The notes: generated from the letters alone by a model not told the origin. A stretch of 34,189 nt of DNA from Planctomycetota bacterium (GCA_029260755.1 JAJDCQ010000032.1:1-34189); one strand, 5' to 3'; counted from the first letter of the stretch, positions 8,801-17,420 are shown. Numbers and translations: made by a program.

Positions 8801-9954
8801 AGGGGCGCGACCCGCGCCGGCCGGACGCGCGCCACCTCTTCGGCCGACCGGCCTCGGGGCAGCGCCAGCGCGTGGCGCTCGACGCGGCGAAGTTCCTCGA
8901 GCGGGCGGCGAACGGGCTCGACGAGGGACCGCTCCGGGCCGACGCGCTCGCCCGCGGCGCCTACGCCGGCGTCCTCGCCGGGCGCAACGACATCGCGGGG
9001 CGCCTCGGGCGCGGGCTCGTCGAGTCGGTCGGGGTCGAGGCCGCCCGGGAGCGCGTCGACCGGCTCGAGTATCGCGACGACCGGCCGCGCCTCGTCGAGC
9101 ACCTCATCAAGGGGCTCGACGCCGGGATCTACGACCTCCGCGTCGTGGAGGCGGCGACCCACCTCATCGAGGTGATCGCGCCCGATCGCGAGGCGGACAT
9201 GTTCTTCATGCGCGGCTTCGCGATCTCGCACACCCTTCTCGGCGGCTCGCGCCTCGCGCCGACCGACCTCGAGCGCCTCCGCGAAGAGGTGATGCCGGCC
9301 TTCGAGCGCTCGATTCAGCTCGGGCACGAGGTCGCCGGGGCGAACGCCGAGCTCGGTCACATCTACGCGGCGATGGGCAAGCCCCGCGACGCGATCCGGC
9401 ACTACACGGTGGCCGTCGACCTCCATCCCTGGTCCTGGGACGTCTTCATCAAGCTGGCGAACCTCGAGAGCGAGCTTCGCCGGGATCCGGCGGCCCTCCG
9501 CTGGCTCGTCTGCGCCATCGCCCGTCGCCCGGGTGTCGCCGGCTGGCACGCCGCGGCGGCCGAGCGAGCCCGGACGGTCGGGACGCAGGGAGGCCAGCCG
9601 GGGCTCGCCGCGGTCTGCTTCCAGGCGCTCGCGCACGCGACCGCCGCCATCGGCGGAGACCCGAGCGCGCGAGAGGCCCATCTCCGCAACGCGGTCGTCC
9701 TGGCCGAGCGGGCGATGGCCGGCTCACCCGACGAACGCGACCTCGGGGCCTACGTCCTCGCCTGCCACGACCGACCCGCCCCCGCCGACGTCCTCGGCAG
9801 CGACCGGCCGACGGCCGCGCTCGCCCGGGCGCGCGCCAGGATCTTCGAGAGCACCGAGGACGCGAAGGCGATCCTCGAGGCGGCCAAGAGCGACCAGTTC
9901 ATCCGCAACGTCGCGATCCTGGACCCGGTCTTCGGCGAGGCCGCCCCGCGCTGA
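5869..9954 (+). CDS. Transmembrane Ser/Thr kinase with lectin-like and TPR regions
   Basis: 1361 residues; ATG 5869 follows GGGGAGG. The cytoplasmic PknB-type kinase domain (about 50-310) has a glycine loop GEGAMGQVY from residue 57, the ATP lysine in VALKVL (K79), HRDIKPAN with catalytic D179, DLG in place of DFG (D197) and GTPHYMSPEQ as activation segment and APE motif. A Pro/Gly-rich linker (about 330-480) with many PP and GAP repeats leads to one membrane helix at about 484-508. The outside part begins with a Gly/Ser stretch, then beta-rich sequence resembling concanavalin-like modules (about 620-920), and ends with helical repeats including TPR-like ANAELGHIYAAMGKPRDAI. It presumably senses an extracytoplasmic cue and phosphorylates unknown targets. 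DLG instead of DFG occurs in many active bacterial kinases of this type. Confidence 0.9.
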   Translation: MDGHRSIPQPGDETIGANDESTTQAGSSAPGPATHRGPRPTTPQIVDGKFEITGFLGEGAMGQVYKARQLSLGRDVALKVLSPELSHDQEYVGRFDREARAAAAMAHPNVVGVIDRGFHGGDGATPGLRYIAFEFVDGTDLEKVIKERGRIGERETLAFGRDICKGLRHANEKGLVHRDIKPANIMISREGVVKVADLGLAKQDSEATDLTTTGAVVGTPHYMSPEQANGERDPDIRGDLYALGLVLFRLATGTYAFHAKTAIGLLTQRVTKDVPDPRDAFPSLSAGFAQLVKWLTERELEVRCPTPAAALPMFEELLGRPGQALPPSADASIPPDPRATLAGFEVTGGHTGVSPHGRMTGVATGSGPATPDGSGDRIGLASGAVPPMSPTEPATRLYPPAPPGTPPSFGAPGAPMPPRPPGTWPGGPPPATAAPHRPGPGAPGAMPTPPPPGLPRSPPAPPARSKRRTRPPHPAPGGRSSASPALIVGLSVGIVALVVVVVVMLLGPGDGDGDVAGGSAGGTSAGSGGTSAGGGEGVTVETPRRASWPEPGDPWRSHWTLADGEAPRLAPAALWGDDAGRLADPLRGAREGARDALAAAFLGEVVPGVDEHVSVLYDLERAITPDVSSVVGFFVNGGPAAIQVVRGPDDQGRPSVQVGPPNDSGLLLLRVGSARWSNPKLDLRLLVRNGDHKGFDIRLGARARARRLWGTGRSSIAGVGDQQVQWNYADGAWHSIRFAPGEADGRRVILDERPAEKLDGATSIRKGSDGPLAIELGEASFGLSSLRVEGRPIRTDVAAAAVVPGAVGSTARVAAAFTVERAGSGGPWVGLGSAAGDHIRLEIDGERLVLHRDGAVFAHAALEDRAARADGGWLSLERTREGLVAVAELDGERVELVAHAPVPIATTEMHALYGSTAPRVRFEDVEVWRGAEDATLARLDAAMAGGGARPLEATIAAASGISSDPVVLWHVGGMLLEQGRDPRRPDARHLFGRPASGQRQRVALDAAKFLERAANGLDEGPLRADALARGAYAGVLAGRNDIAGRLGRGLVESVGVEAARERVDRLEYRDDRPRLVEHLIKGLDAGIYDLRVVEAATHLIEVIAPDREADMFFMRGFAISHTLLGGSRLAPTDLERLREEVMPAFERSIQLGHEVAGANAELGHIYAAMGKPRDAIRHYTVAVDLHPWSWDVFIKLANLESELRRDPAALRWLVCAIARRPGVAGWHAAAAERARTVGTQGGQPGLAAVCFQALAHATAAIGGDPSAREAHLRNAVVLAERAMAGSPDERDLGAYVLACHDRPAPADVLGSDRPTAALARARARIFESTEDAKAILEAAKSDQFIRNVAILDPVFGEAAPR

Positions 9955-9963
9955 TCGGCGCGG

Positions 9964-10752
9964 TCAGCCCTTCTTCGCGCCCTTCTTCGCGCCCTTCTTC
10001 GCCTTGCCCTTCGGTCTCGCCTTCGGCTTCGCCTTCCCCTTCGCTCCCGCCCTCGCCTTCCTCGGGGCGGGGGGAGCTCCGGCCCGCTTCGGCGGCGCGC
10101 CGATCACGCCTCGCACCTGCGCGACGATCCACGCCCGGCGCTCCTCGATCGCGGCTCCATCGAAGATCGTCGCGGAGAGCGTGAGACCGTCGGTGAGCCG
10201 AGGGATGGCGAACCAGAGCAGGTGGATGCCGACGATCGAGATCGCGAGGTGGCCGGGGTCCTGCTCGGCGACGAGCCCCTCGGCGATCCCCTCCTCGATG
10301 AGGGCGATGATCGCCGCGAGGGTCAGATCGAGCATCGCCCGACCCTGGGTGCCGAACAGGAACGGGCCGCCGTCGACGAGCTCGCGGAGGAGCAGCGCGG
10401 CGGCGCGCGGATGCCGGCCGAGGTAGTCGGTGACGAGCTCTCCGAGACGGTCGATCCGGTCGAGGAAGTCGCCCTCGCGCACGCCGGCATCGGTGACGAG
10501 GCCGCCGAGGTCGGCGGTGATCTCGGTGAGGACGGCCAGGTAGAGCGCCTCCTTGGAGGGGTAGTGATGGAAGATCGACGCCTTCCGGATCCCCACCGCC
10601 TCGGCGATGTCGCTCATGCTCGAGCCGCCGAAGCCTCCGCCGGCGAACACCTCGCCCGCCCGCCTCAGGAGCTCGGAGCGCTCGATCGGGTTCTTGGGGC
10701 GGCCGGGGCGGCGGGGCTCGCTCGAGGATCGACGGGCGCTCGGTGGGCTCAT
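9964..10752 (-). CDS. TetR-family transcriptional regulator with Lys/Ala-rich tail
   Basis: 262 residues. The N-terminal helix-turn-helix (about 20-70) shows the TetR/AcrR pattern: [19 protein letters not shown], then [19 protein letters not shown] and EALYLAVL. A ligand-binding helical domain follows to about residue 215. The last ~30 residues are almost only Lys, Ala, Gly, Pro and Arg, with the closing repeat [11 protein letters not shown], resembling the tails of histone H1-like proteins. ATG 10750-10752 overlaps the stop of the upstream endonuclease/phosphatase gene (ATGA), so it is the last gene of a coupled trio. Its stop lies 9 bases from the stop of the convergent kinase gene. The family usually represses its own or neighbouring genes; the ligand is unknown. 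Confidence 0.92.
   Translation of the reverse strand: MSPPSARRSSSEPRRPGRPKNPIERSELLRRAGEVFAGGGFGGSSMSDIAEAVGIRKASIFHHYPSKEALYLAVLTEITADLGGLVTDAGVREGDFLDRIDRLGELVTDYLGRHPRAAALLLRELVDGGPFLFGTQGRAMLDLTLAAIIALIEEGIAEGLVAEQDPGHLAISIVGIHLLWFAIPRLTDGLTLSATIFDGAAIEERRAWIVAQVRGVIGAPPKRAGAPPAPRKARAGAKGKAKPKARPKGKAKKGAKKGAKKG
9968..10003. repeat. 12-bp tandem repeat inside the TetR tail
   Basis: The unit CCCTTCTTCGCG occurs three times in register (9968-9979, 9980-9991, 9992-10003, the last with one end substitution). On the minus strand it encodes the KKGA repeats of the TetR-family protein. Because it keeps the reading frame, unit gain or loss by slippage would lengthen or shorten the basic tail without breaking the protein. 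Confidence 0.8.
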
Positions 10753-11528
10753 GGCCGGGAGGATACCGGCGGACCGTCCGGGGCCGCCACGATCCGGAGG
10801 TCGGCGACGAGCGGAAGGTGATCGCTCGCCGCCCGGGCGAGGCGGAGCCGGCTCCGGTAGAGCACCTCGAGCTCGAGGTCGCCACGGACGTAGACCGCGT
10901 CGAGGGCGCGGAGCGGCGCGAAGGCGGGAAAGGTCGGCCGGGGCCGTTCGGTGCTCCGGAAGCCGGCCGGAGCGAGGAAGCTCTTCCCGAGGGTGCCCCA
11001 GACGTCGTTGAAGTCGCCGCCGAAGACGACCGGAGTCCGCTGGTGGAGCCTCGCGAGCGGCTCGCTCGCGAGGAAGCGGCGGAGCTGGACGCCGCGCGCC
11101 AGACCGGTCAGGCCGAGGTGGCCGTTGTAGACGTGGAGAGTGCGGGTGTGGCCTCCGTCGTCGGCGCCGTCGGCCGGGATCCGGCAGCGGACGTGGAGGA
11201 TGCTCCGGCGCTTGAACGGGCCGATCGTGATGTCGATGTTCTGGCGATCCTCGATCGCGAAGCGGCTGAGGACTCCATTGCCGTAGCCGCCGCCGCTCCG
11301 GAGCGAGTGGTTCTCGAACCAGGCGCGGTGTCGGAGGCCGAGCTCCTCGCCGAGGAGGTCGATCTGATGGTCACGGTTGCTGCGGCGGGCGCCGCTGTCG
11401 ACCTCCTGGAGGAGGACGACGTCGGGCTCGTAGTGGGCGATCACGTCGCGCACCCGCTCGGGCCGGTAGCGCCGGTCGAGGCCGCCTATGCACTTGTGGA
11501 TGTTGTAGGTGAGGATGCGCAGCCGCAC
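10749..11528 (-). CDS. Endonuclease/exonuclease/phosphatase-family protein
   Basis: 259 residues, started at GTG 11528, two bases after the stop of the upstream peptidase gene; the frame is open further but only as a shadow. The EEP-fold metal-dependent phosphodiesterase motifs are all present: LTYNIHKC (N9), VVLLQEV (E42), [18 protein letters not shown] and the final [10 protein letters not shown]. These residues bind Mg and activate water in the family (exonuclease III, DNase I, sphingomyelinase and inositol phosphatase relatives). The NIHK start and general layout recall the E. coli YbhP group, suggested to act on membrane phospholipid or nucleic acid phosphodiesters. No signal peptide or membrane helix is visible. 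It sits between a murein endopeptidase and a TetR regulator and overlaps the latter by four bases. Confidence 0.9.
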   Translation of the reverse strand: MRLRILTYNIHKCIGGLDRRYRPERVRDVIAHYEPDVVLLQEVDSGARRSNRDHQIDLLGEELGLRHRAWFENHSLRSGGGYGNGVLSRFAIEDRQNIDITIGPFKRRSILHVRCRIPADGADDGGHTRTLHVYNGHLGLTGLARGVQLRRFLASEPLARLHQRTPVVFGGDFNDVWGTLGKSFLAPAGFRSTERPRPTFPAFAPLRALDAVYVRGDLELEVLYRSRLRLARAASDHLPLVADLRIVAAPDGPPVSSRP

Positions 11529-11530
11529 GG

Positions 11531-12715
11531 CTACCGCCGCTTGCGGGGAGCCTTGCCCTCGACCACGAAGGTCGCCCACGCGCTCTCGGCGCGGTTGCCG
11601 GCCCCGTCCCAGGCGACGACGCGCCAGCCGTACTCGCGGCCGACGGGCAGCTTCGCCGAGACGGTGTGCTTGGTCGCGGCGCCGGCCACCTCGGGGAGGC
11701 TCACCTTGCGGCGGCGCTTCTTGTCGCGGCTGACCTCGATCTGGAAGCGGACCTGCTCGCCGGCGCCCACGTCCTCGAAGGTCCAGGCGAGCTCGGGCTG
11801 AGCGGTCGTCGTCGCGCCGTCCTTGGGCGAGACCGGCGTGAGCACGGGCGGCTGGAGATCGCACCGGAAGGTGCTCCACGCGCTCGAGACCGGCTCGCCC
11901 GTCCCCTCCTTCGGGGCGAGCGTCACCCGCCATCGGTAGCTGTGACCGTGCTCGAGCGCGACCGGGAGCCGGAACACCGGCCGCTTCACCCGCACCGGCT
12001 CGCTCTCGTGGAGCACCCCGCCCTCGCCGTTCTGGACCTCGACCCGCGCGGTCTTCGCCCAGCCCTTCGGGACGCCGAGGACGCGCCACGAGAGGACGAG
12101 GCCGGTCTGGTCCTCGTCGAGCGACAGGCCGCCGACCCACGCGTTCGCGCTGACGCCGGCGTCGGGGACGACGATCGGGACGCCGCCCTCGGGGACGAGC
12201 TCGGGCTGGACGATCACGTGGAAGTGGTCGTCGTGCTTCTCGAGCTTGCGCACCTCGGGGACGGCCTCGATCACCTTCGGATCGTTGTAGAAGATCCGGC
12301 GCGCGCCGAGGCTGACGAGCAGCCGGGCGAGCTCGATCGACCGCTCGGAGTCGCCGGTCTTGATGTGGCAGAGGTTCGGGCTGCGCGTCGTCAGGTCGAT
12401 CGACAGGCCGTCCTTGTGGGTCTTGTGCGGCGGGAACGTGCTCCCGTCGGGCTTCGAGATGTCGCCGATCCGCAGCGCCGGCCCCTCGGGATAGCGGCGC
12501 TTCCACTCCGTCGCCGCGATCGAGAGGAAGCGGATCGTCTCGGGGCGCCCCCAGGCCCGGCCGCTCCCGTACGGGCTGACGAGGACGTAGGAGTCGTCCG
12601 ATGGCGGGGGCATCTCGACGTAGCCCGGGGCGTCGGGGGACGCCTCGACGGGGGCGACGAGGAATGCCAGGAAGGCGACGCCCACGAGGGCGGCGAGGAC
12701 GATCGAGCGGTTCAT
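11531..12715 (-). CDS. MepA-like (M74) murein endopeptidase with FN3-like repeats
   Basis: 394 residues. Start at ATG 12715 was chosen because it begins a clean signal peptide ([20 protein letters not shown]) behind GAGAG. The catalytic part (about 40-175) contains [12 protein letters not shown] (H97, H100, D107) and HDDHFHVIV (H161, H164, H166), matching the zinc site of penicillin-insensitive murein endopeptidase MepA, which cuts D,D cross-links in peptidoglycan. Unlike the roughly 270-residue MepA, this protein adds two beta-rich segments of about 95 residues (about 195-385) with WRV/YRW/WST patterns of fibronectin III-like domains, likely for substrate or surface binding. It ends in a basic KAPRKRR tail. 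It should act outside the cytoplasmic membrane and is first in the coupled group with the EEP-family and TetR genes. Confidence 0.85.
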   Translation of the reverse strand: MNRSIVLAALVGVAFLAFLVAPVEASPDAPGYVEMPPPSDDSYVLVSPYGSGRAWGRPETIRFLSIAATEWKRRYPEGPALRIGDISKPDGSTFPPHKTHKDGLSIDLTTRSPNLCHIKTGDSERSIELARLLVSLGARRIFYNDPKVIEAVPEVRKLEKHDDHFHVIVQPELVPEGGVPIVVPDAGVSANAWVGGLSLDEDQTGLVLSWRVLGVPKGWAKTARVEVQNGEGGVLHESEPVRVKRPVFRLPVALEHGHSYRWRVTLAPKEGTGEPVSSAWSTFRCDLQPPVLTPVSPKDGATTTAQPELAWTFEDVGAGEQVRFQIEVSRDKKRRRKVSLPEVAGAATKHTVSAKLPVGREYGWRVVAWDGAGNRAESAWATFVVEGKAPRKRR

Positions 12716-12756
12716 GGCGGGCTCTCTACGATCTGCGTCTGCGAAGAGCGCGCATT

Positions 12757-13709
<953 letters not shown>

Positions 13710-13713
<4 letters not shown>

Positions 13714-14912
13714 GAGGTCGCCGCCGCGACGGCGGCGGGCGCGGCGCACGCCTGGACGTAGTCGACGTAGCCCGGGAACGGCTTGCCGGGCGCGCAGTAG
13801 GCGCAGCCGGGGTCGGGCTCGAGCTGCAGCTCGGTGAAGCGCTGCTCGAGGGCGTCGTAGGTGAGGAGACGCCCGACGAGCGGCTTGCCGATGCCGAGGA
13901 CGATCTTCACCGTCTCGACCGCCTCGAGCAGCCCGATCACGCCGGGCAGCACGCCGAGGACGCCCGCCTCGGCGCAGCTCGGGGCGAGCTCGGGCGGCGG
14001 CGGCTCGGCGTAGAGGCAGCGGTAGCACGGGCCGCGCTGCCCGTCCGCGGCGGGGCGGGTCGGCCAGAAGACGGTCGCCTGCCCCTCGAACCGGAAGATC
14101 GAGCCGTGGACGTTGGGGATCGCGTGCTTCACGCAGGCGTCGTTCACGAGGTAGCGGGTCGGGAAGTTGTCGCTCCCGTCGACGACGACGTCCCAGCCCT
14201 GCCCGAAGATCTCGTCGACGTTGTCGCTCGTCAGCCGCGTCTCGAACCCGACGACGTTCGCCTTCGGCCAGAGCGCCGTCAGCGTCTCACGCGCGCTCGA
14301 CACCTTGCTCTCGCCGACGCGCGCGTCGGTGTGGACGATCTGGCGCTGGAGGTTACTCCGGTCGACGACGTCGTCGTCGACGATCCCGATCGTGCCGACG
14401 CCGGCGGCGGCGAGGTAGAGGGCGACGGGCGAGCCGAGGCCGCCGGCGCCGATGCAGAGCACCTTGCTCTCGAGGAGACGGAGCTGTCCCTTCTCGCCGA
14501 CCTCGGGCATCAGCATGTGCCGGGAGAAACGCTCGCGGGCGTCGTCGTCGAGGCGCGCCGGCACCTCGATCGGGAGCTGGTCCGTCTTCCAGCGGTTGAA
14601 GCCGCCGCGGACGCTGCGGACGTCCTCGTAGCCGAGCGTCCGGAGCCCCTCGGCCGCGAAGAGGGAGCGGACGCCGCCGGCGCAGAGACAGAGGACGGTC
14701 GTCTTCGGGTCGGGGACGGCGTTCTCGACCTTGAGCTCGAGGAAGCCGCGCACGATCCGCTCCGCGCCGACCGGGCTGCCGGCGGCGATCTCGTCGGGCT
14801 CGCGGACGTCGATCAGGACGGCGCCGCGCGCCTGGAGGGCGGCGGCGTCGATCGGGTCGATCTCGGGGATGGAGCCTCGCAGCTCCGCCAGACGACGGTC
14901 CTTGGCGCTCAT
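13710..14912 (-). CDS. moeZ: Rhodanese-ThiF/MoeB fusion activating the sulfur carrier
   Basis: 400 residues. An N-terminal rhodanese domain (about 15-115) has the active-site loop CAGGVRS (C77). An E1-like ThiF/MoeB adenylation domain follows from about residue 125: RFSRHMLMPEVGEKGQ, the nucleotide loop GAGGLGSPVALYLAAAGVG, the conserved DDDVVDRSNLQRQ and DGSDNFPTRYLVND. Zinc ligands are CYRC and CAYC, and SCAEAGVLG holds the likely transfer cysteine. It would adenylate the C-terminal glycine of the CysO-like carrier and load sulfur as a thiocarboxylate. In mycobacterial MoeZ the rhodanese domain is at the C terminus; here the order is reversed, as in some proteobacterial MoeB fusions. ATG 14912 is one base after the cysO stop. 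It may also serve molybdopterin or thiamine carriers encoded elsewhere. Confidence 0.92.
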
Positions 14913-14913
14913 G

Positions 14914-15198
14914 TCAGCTCCGGCCTCCGGCCACCGCCGGGATGATCGAGACGACGTCGCCGTCGGCGATCGTGGTCGCGAGCCCGTCGAGGGTCTTCAC
15001 GTTCTTGCTCCCGAGGTAGATGTTCACGAACGGGCGCGCCTCGCCGGTCTCGGTGAGGATGCGCGGGATCAGGCCGTCGTGACGCTCACCGAGCGCGTCG
15101 AGCGCGCCGCGGACGGTGTCGGCTCCGACGGTGACCTCGTCCGCGCCGCCGGTGAACGATCGGAGCGGCGTGGGGATGCGGATGGTGGCGGTACTCAT
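14914..15198 (-). CDS. cysO: CysO-like ubiquitin-fold sulfur carrier protein
   Basis: 94 residues. ATG 15198 overlaps the stop of the JAMM protease gene (ATGA). The sequence follows mycobacterial CysO closely in plan: a first strand IRIPTPLRSFTGG, FVNIYLGSKNVKTLDGLAT, IADGDVVSIIPAVAGG. Such proteins carry sulfur as a C-terminal Gly-Gly thiocarboxylate and donate it to CysM to form a CysO-cysteine adduct. The striking difference is the end: after the Gly-Gly pair come Arg-Ser and then TGA (bases 14914-14919), so the functional glycine is masked. The frame and stop are unambiguous in the sequence. Either the JAMM protease removes the two residues before activation or the activating enzyme works on another carrier. 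Confidence 0.93.
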   Translation of the reverse strand: MSTATIRIPTPLRSFTGGADEVTVGADTVRGALDALGERHDGLIPRILTETGEARPFVNIYLGSKNVKTLDGLATTIADGDVVSIIPAVAGGRS

Positions 15199-15650
15199 CG
15201 GATGGGCTCCTCGACGAAGCGGGACGGGTCGCTCGAGGCGGAGAGTCGCCACGAGCGGAGGTCGGCGACGCCGTCGGCGGTGACGGCGACGATCACGTAC
15301 GACCAGCCCTCCCACGCCTTGCTCCGATCGGTCTCGGACGGGCGGGCGGGATGATCGGGGTGGCTGTGCCAGATGCCGACGATCTCGAGGCCGTCCTCGC
15401 GCGCGCGGAGGTCGGCCGCGAGCTGGTCGTCGGGATCGAGGTCGTAGCGGTCGCGGGCGCGCTCGGTGTTCCGGTTGCGCGCCTGCTCGACGCGCTCGAC
15501 CTCGGTCCGCTCGCCGCGGCGGCGTCCGATGAGAAGGCCGCACGTCTCGTGGGGGTAGCCGGCGGCGACCCACGCCTCGAGCTCGGCGCGGGCGTCGAAG
15601 GCGATCGAGATCTCGGCGGCCGGGCTCGTGATGTTCGGCGTCGCGTTCAT
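15195..15650 (-). CDS. mec: Mec-type JAMM/MPN metalloprotease of the CysO pathway
   Basis: 151 residues, ATG 15650. It has the complete JAMM zinc motif: the glutamate in HETCGLLIG, then HSHPDHPARPSETD (H-x-H, seven residues, S-x2-D). Members of this family cut after Gly-Gly of ubiquitin-like proteins; mycobacterial Mec releases cysteine from the CysO-cysteine adduct, and relatives in other sulfur-carrier systems trim the carrier before use. Here it could do both, because the neighbouring carrier ends in Gly-Gly-Arg-Ser. It is the first gene of the operon mec-cysO-moeZ-cysM, and the AT-rich upstream region 15651-15798 should hold the promoter. Confidence 0.93.
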   Translation of the reverse strand: MNATPNITSPAAEISIAFDARAELEAWVAAGYPHETCGLLIGRRRGERTEVERVEQARNRNTERARDRYDLDPDDQLAADLRAREDGLEIVGIWHSHPDHPARPSETDRSKAWEGWSYVIVAVTADGVADLRSWRLSASSDPSRFVEEPIR

Positions 15651-15798
15651 AGAGCACCAGTCTTATGGGCTTTTATCGGTACCACATCTATGGGAATTCA
15701 ACTCCCCCGGCAAGAGGGATCTAGGGGGGTTGCCTAGAAGTGACGCGCCCCGTCATGACTTATGGGTCGGGGGCGTCCGGATCGTTACACGGCATCGC
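15651..15798 (-). promoter_or_regulatory. AT-richer leader/promoter region of the cysteine operon
   Basis: This gap upstream of mec is clearly poorer in GC than its surroundings. TATGGG occurs three times on the plus strand (15664-15669, 15689-15694, 15761-15766), i.e. CCCATA on the transcribed strand, two of them 25 bases apart. A palindrome (listed separately) lies between the second and third copy. No convincing -35/-10 pair can be fixed, and no known riboswitch consensus was recognised. Regulation by sulfur or cysteine supply is a guess from the operon content. Confidence 0.45.
15720..15738. promoter_or_regulatory. Palindrome upstream of mec, candidate operator
   Basis: TCTAGG at 15720-15725 and CCTAGA at 15733-15738 are perfect reverse complements around seven bases. 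It is overlapped by a second pair, GGCAA at 15709-15713 and TTGCC at 15730-15734. It lies 70-90 bases upstream of the mec start. TCTAGA-type sequence is rare in this GC-rich DNA, which argues for function as a repressor site or leader hairpin. Confidence 0.45.
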
Positions 15799-15816
15799 GG
15801 GCGAGCGCTTTCGCCC
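15799..15816 (-). terminator. Hairpin just after the flavoprotein stop
   Basis: On the minus strand, six bases after the stop of the flavin monooxygenase-like gene, GGGCGA and TCGCCC form a perfect 6-bp stem around AAGCGC. No T-tract follows, so termination strength is uncertain, but position and shape fit a factor-independent or RNA-stabilising 3' hairpin. Confidence 0.4.
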
Positions 15817-15821
15817 CGGCG

Positions 15822-17351
15822 TCAGACGATCTCGATGAGGTCGTCGACGATCATCCCCGCGAGCGACCGGACGAGCGCCTGGCCGTTCTCGGGCGTCCGG
15901 GCCACCCCCGTCGCCGAGGCGTAGCCCTCGACGAGCGCGTGGAAGGCTCGCCCGTCGAGGAGCGGGAGGAGGGCGTCGAGGGCGCAGGGGTAGTGGCGGC
16001 CGCGCGCGTCGGCGCCCGCCTCGCCCGGCCCGCACACGGCCGGTCGCGCGACGACGAAGCCGCGCTCGACCCGCGCCCGGTCCTCGATCCGCAGACCCGG
16101 ACGCGCGGTCAGCCGGACGGTGCCGGCCTGCACGCCCTCGAGGAGGCGGCGCCGTCGCGCGGCCCCCGCCTCGACCTCCTCGGTGCTCGGCGTCGGGTCG
16201 AGGGCGCCGTCGAGCTCGGGCCGGACGCGGTCGCGCCAGAACGGCTCCTCGGGGTGCGGCGAGGTCCGGTAGAACTGGAGCGCCGCGGCGGCGTAGCGCT
16301 CGAACGCGTGCCGCTCGCTCTCGTCGTGGAAGCGTCGCGCGAGCGCGTCGTCCTCGGGACGCCGGATCGCGGTGTTGATCGTCGCCGCCGCGAGGAGACC
16401 GCTCTCGAGGGCCTTCACGACGCCCTGACTGGTGAGCGGGTCGATGAACGAGGCGGCGTCGCCGACGATGCAGAACCCCGGGCCGTTCGCGCGCTCGACC
16501 CGGTGCCAGGTCGCGTCGACGGCCGTCGGTCCCTGGACGCAGCGGGCGCCCGTGAGGAGCGGCGCGACGATCTCGGTCTCGGCGAGCAGCTCGTCGTAGA
16601 CCGCGGCGGGCGTCCGACCCTCGAGCGCCGAGACGTCGACGCCGCAGGTGACGTTGCGGCGCCCGTCGTCGAGCAGGAGCGACCAGACCCAGCCCGCGCG
16701 GCAGGCCTCGAAGATCGTGTTGCCCGGGTTCCAGCCCTCGGGTGTGCCGCCGTCCTCCCAGTAGCCGAAGATCCCGACGGTGCGGACCGGCTCGCGGCGG
16801 CGCCGCCCGAGCGGTCGGGCGAGGACGCCGGCCGGGCCGGTCGCATCGACGACGAAGCGGCTCGAGACGGCGAGGGCCGGCGCGTGGCCGACCCGCACGC
16901 GCGCGCCGACGACCGCGTCGCCCGCGCGCTCGACCCCGACGACGCGCGCGCCGTGGACGACCTGACAGCCCGACCCGGCCGCGGTCTCGAGGAGGATCCG
17001 GTCGAACCGGGCGCGGTCGAGCTGGTAGCCCTGCGAGCGACCCTCGGCGTCGAACGGCTCGACCCGCGGCGGGCCGCCCCAGCGGACGGTGTTGCCGTCC
17101 ATCCGGACGAAGCCGGCCGCGTCGACCTGCTCGAGCACGCCGAGGAACTGGAGCAGCGGGATGACCTTCGGCGGCTGGCTCTCCCCGATCCGGAACCGGG
17201 GGAAGGGGAGCCGCTCGAGGATCTGGGTGCGGATCGAGAGACGGGCGAGCGCGAGGCCGACGGCCGCTCCGGCCGGGCCGCCGCCCACGATGACGACGTC
17301 GGTCTCGGCGGGGAGCGGGCTCGGGTCGGAGGGCGACATCGAGGGGGCCAT
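15822..17351 (-). CDS. FAD-dependent monooxygenase/halogenase-like protein
   Basis: 509 residues. ATG 17351 was preferred (GGTGG upstream) over ATG 17339; the open frame extends further but without protein-like sequence. The N terminus has the FAD-binding GGGPAGAAVGLALAR loop, then PFPRFRIGES, the GES motif typical of the tryptophan-halogenase-like group (PF04820 relatives), and GDAASFIDPLTSQGV for the flavin ribityl/pyrophosphate. The halogenase hallmark WxWxIP is degenerate: AGWVWSLLLDDG. I could not find the halogenase catalytic Lys context. It is therefore more likely a flavin-dependent hydroxylase, oxidase or reductase of that superfamily than a true halogenase. Divergent from the lipoprotein gene at 17461; the shared 109-bp gap holds a palindrome and a promoter. 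Confidence 0.85.
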   Translation of the reverse strand: MAPSMSPSDPSPLPAETDVVIVGGGPAGAAVGLALARLSIRTQILERLPFPRFRIGESQPPKVIPLLQFLGVLEQVDAAGFVRMDGNTVRWGGPPRVEPFDAEGRSQGYQLDRARFDRILLETAAGSGCQVVHGARVVGVERAGDAVVGARVRVGHAPALAVSSRFVVDATGPAGVLARPLGRRRREPVRTVGIFGYWEDGGTPEGWNPGNTIFEACRAGWVWSLLLDDGRRNVTCGVDVSALEGRTPAAVYDELLAETEIVAPLLTGARCVQGPTAVDATWHRVERANGPGFCIVGDAASFIDPLTSQGVVKALESGLLAAATINTAIRRPEDDALARRFHDESERHAFERYAAAALQFYRTSPHPEEPFWRDRVRPELDGALDPTPSTEEVEAGAARRRRLLEGVQAGTVRLTARPGLRIEDRARVERGFVVARPAVCGPGEAGADARGRHYPCALDALLPLLDGRAFHALVEGYASATGVARTPENGQALVRSLAGMIVDDLIEIV

Positions 17352-17364
17352 GATACCACCGCGC

Positions 17365-17390
17365 CGAAATCGATCGATCGGACGATTTCG
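17365..17390. promoter_or_regulatory. 26-bp palindrome between divergent genes
   Basis: CGAAATCG (17365-17372) and CGATTTCG (17383-17390) are perfect inverted arms around a 10-base centre that is itself ATCGATCGGA. The site lies 14 bases upstream of the flavoprotein start on one side and directly abuts the -35 box of the lipoprotein promoter on the other. A dimeric regulator bound here could control both genes. Confidence 0.6.
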
Positions 17391-17391
17391 C

Positions 17392-17420
17392 TTGACTTCA
17401 TTCGGATGCCTAACTATCTT
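17392..17420 (+). promoter_or_regulatory. Sigma-70-like promoter for the GH-like lipoprotein
   Basis: TTGACT at 17392-17397 and TATCTT at 17415-17420 are separated by 17 bases, close to the housekeeping consensus. The -10 box lies 40 bases before ATG 17461. It begins two bases after the 26-bp palindrome, so the two probably work together. Confidence 0.6.

Noticed and set aside
15822..17351. Call as a true flavin-dependent halogenase
   Set aside because: The WxWxIP motif is degenerate and no catalytic lysine could be placed.
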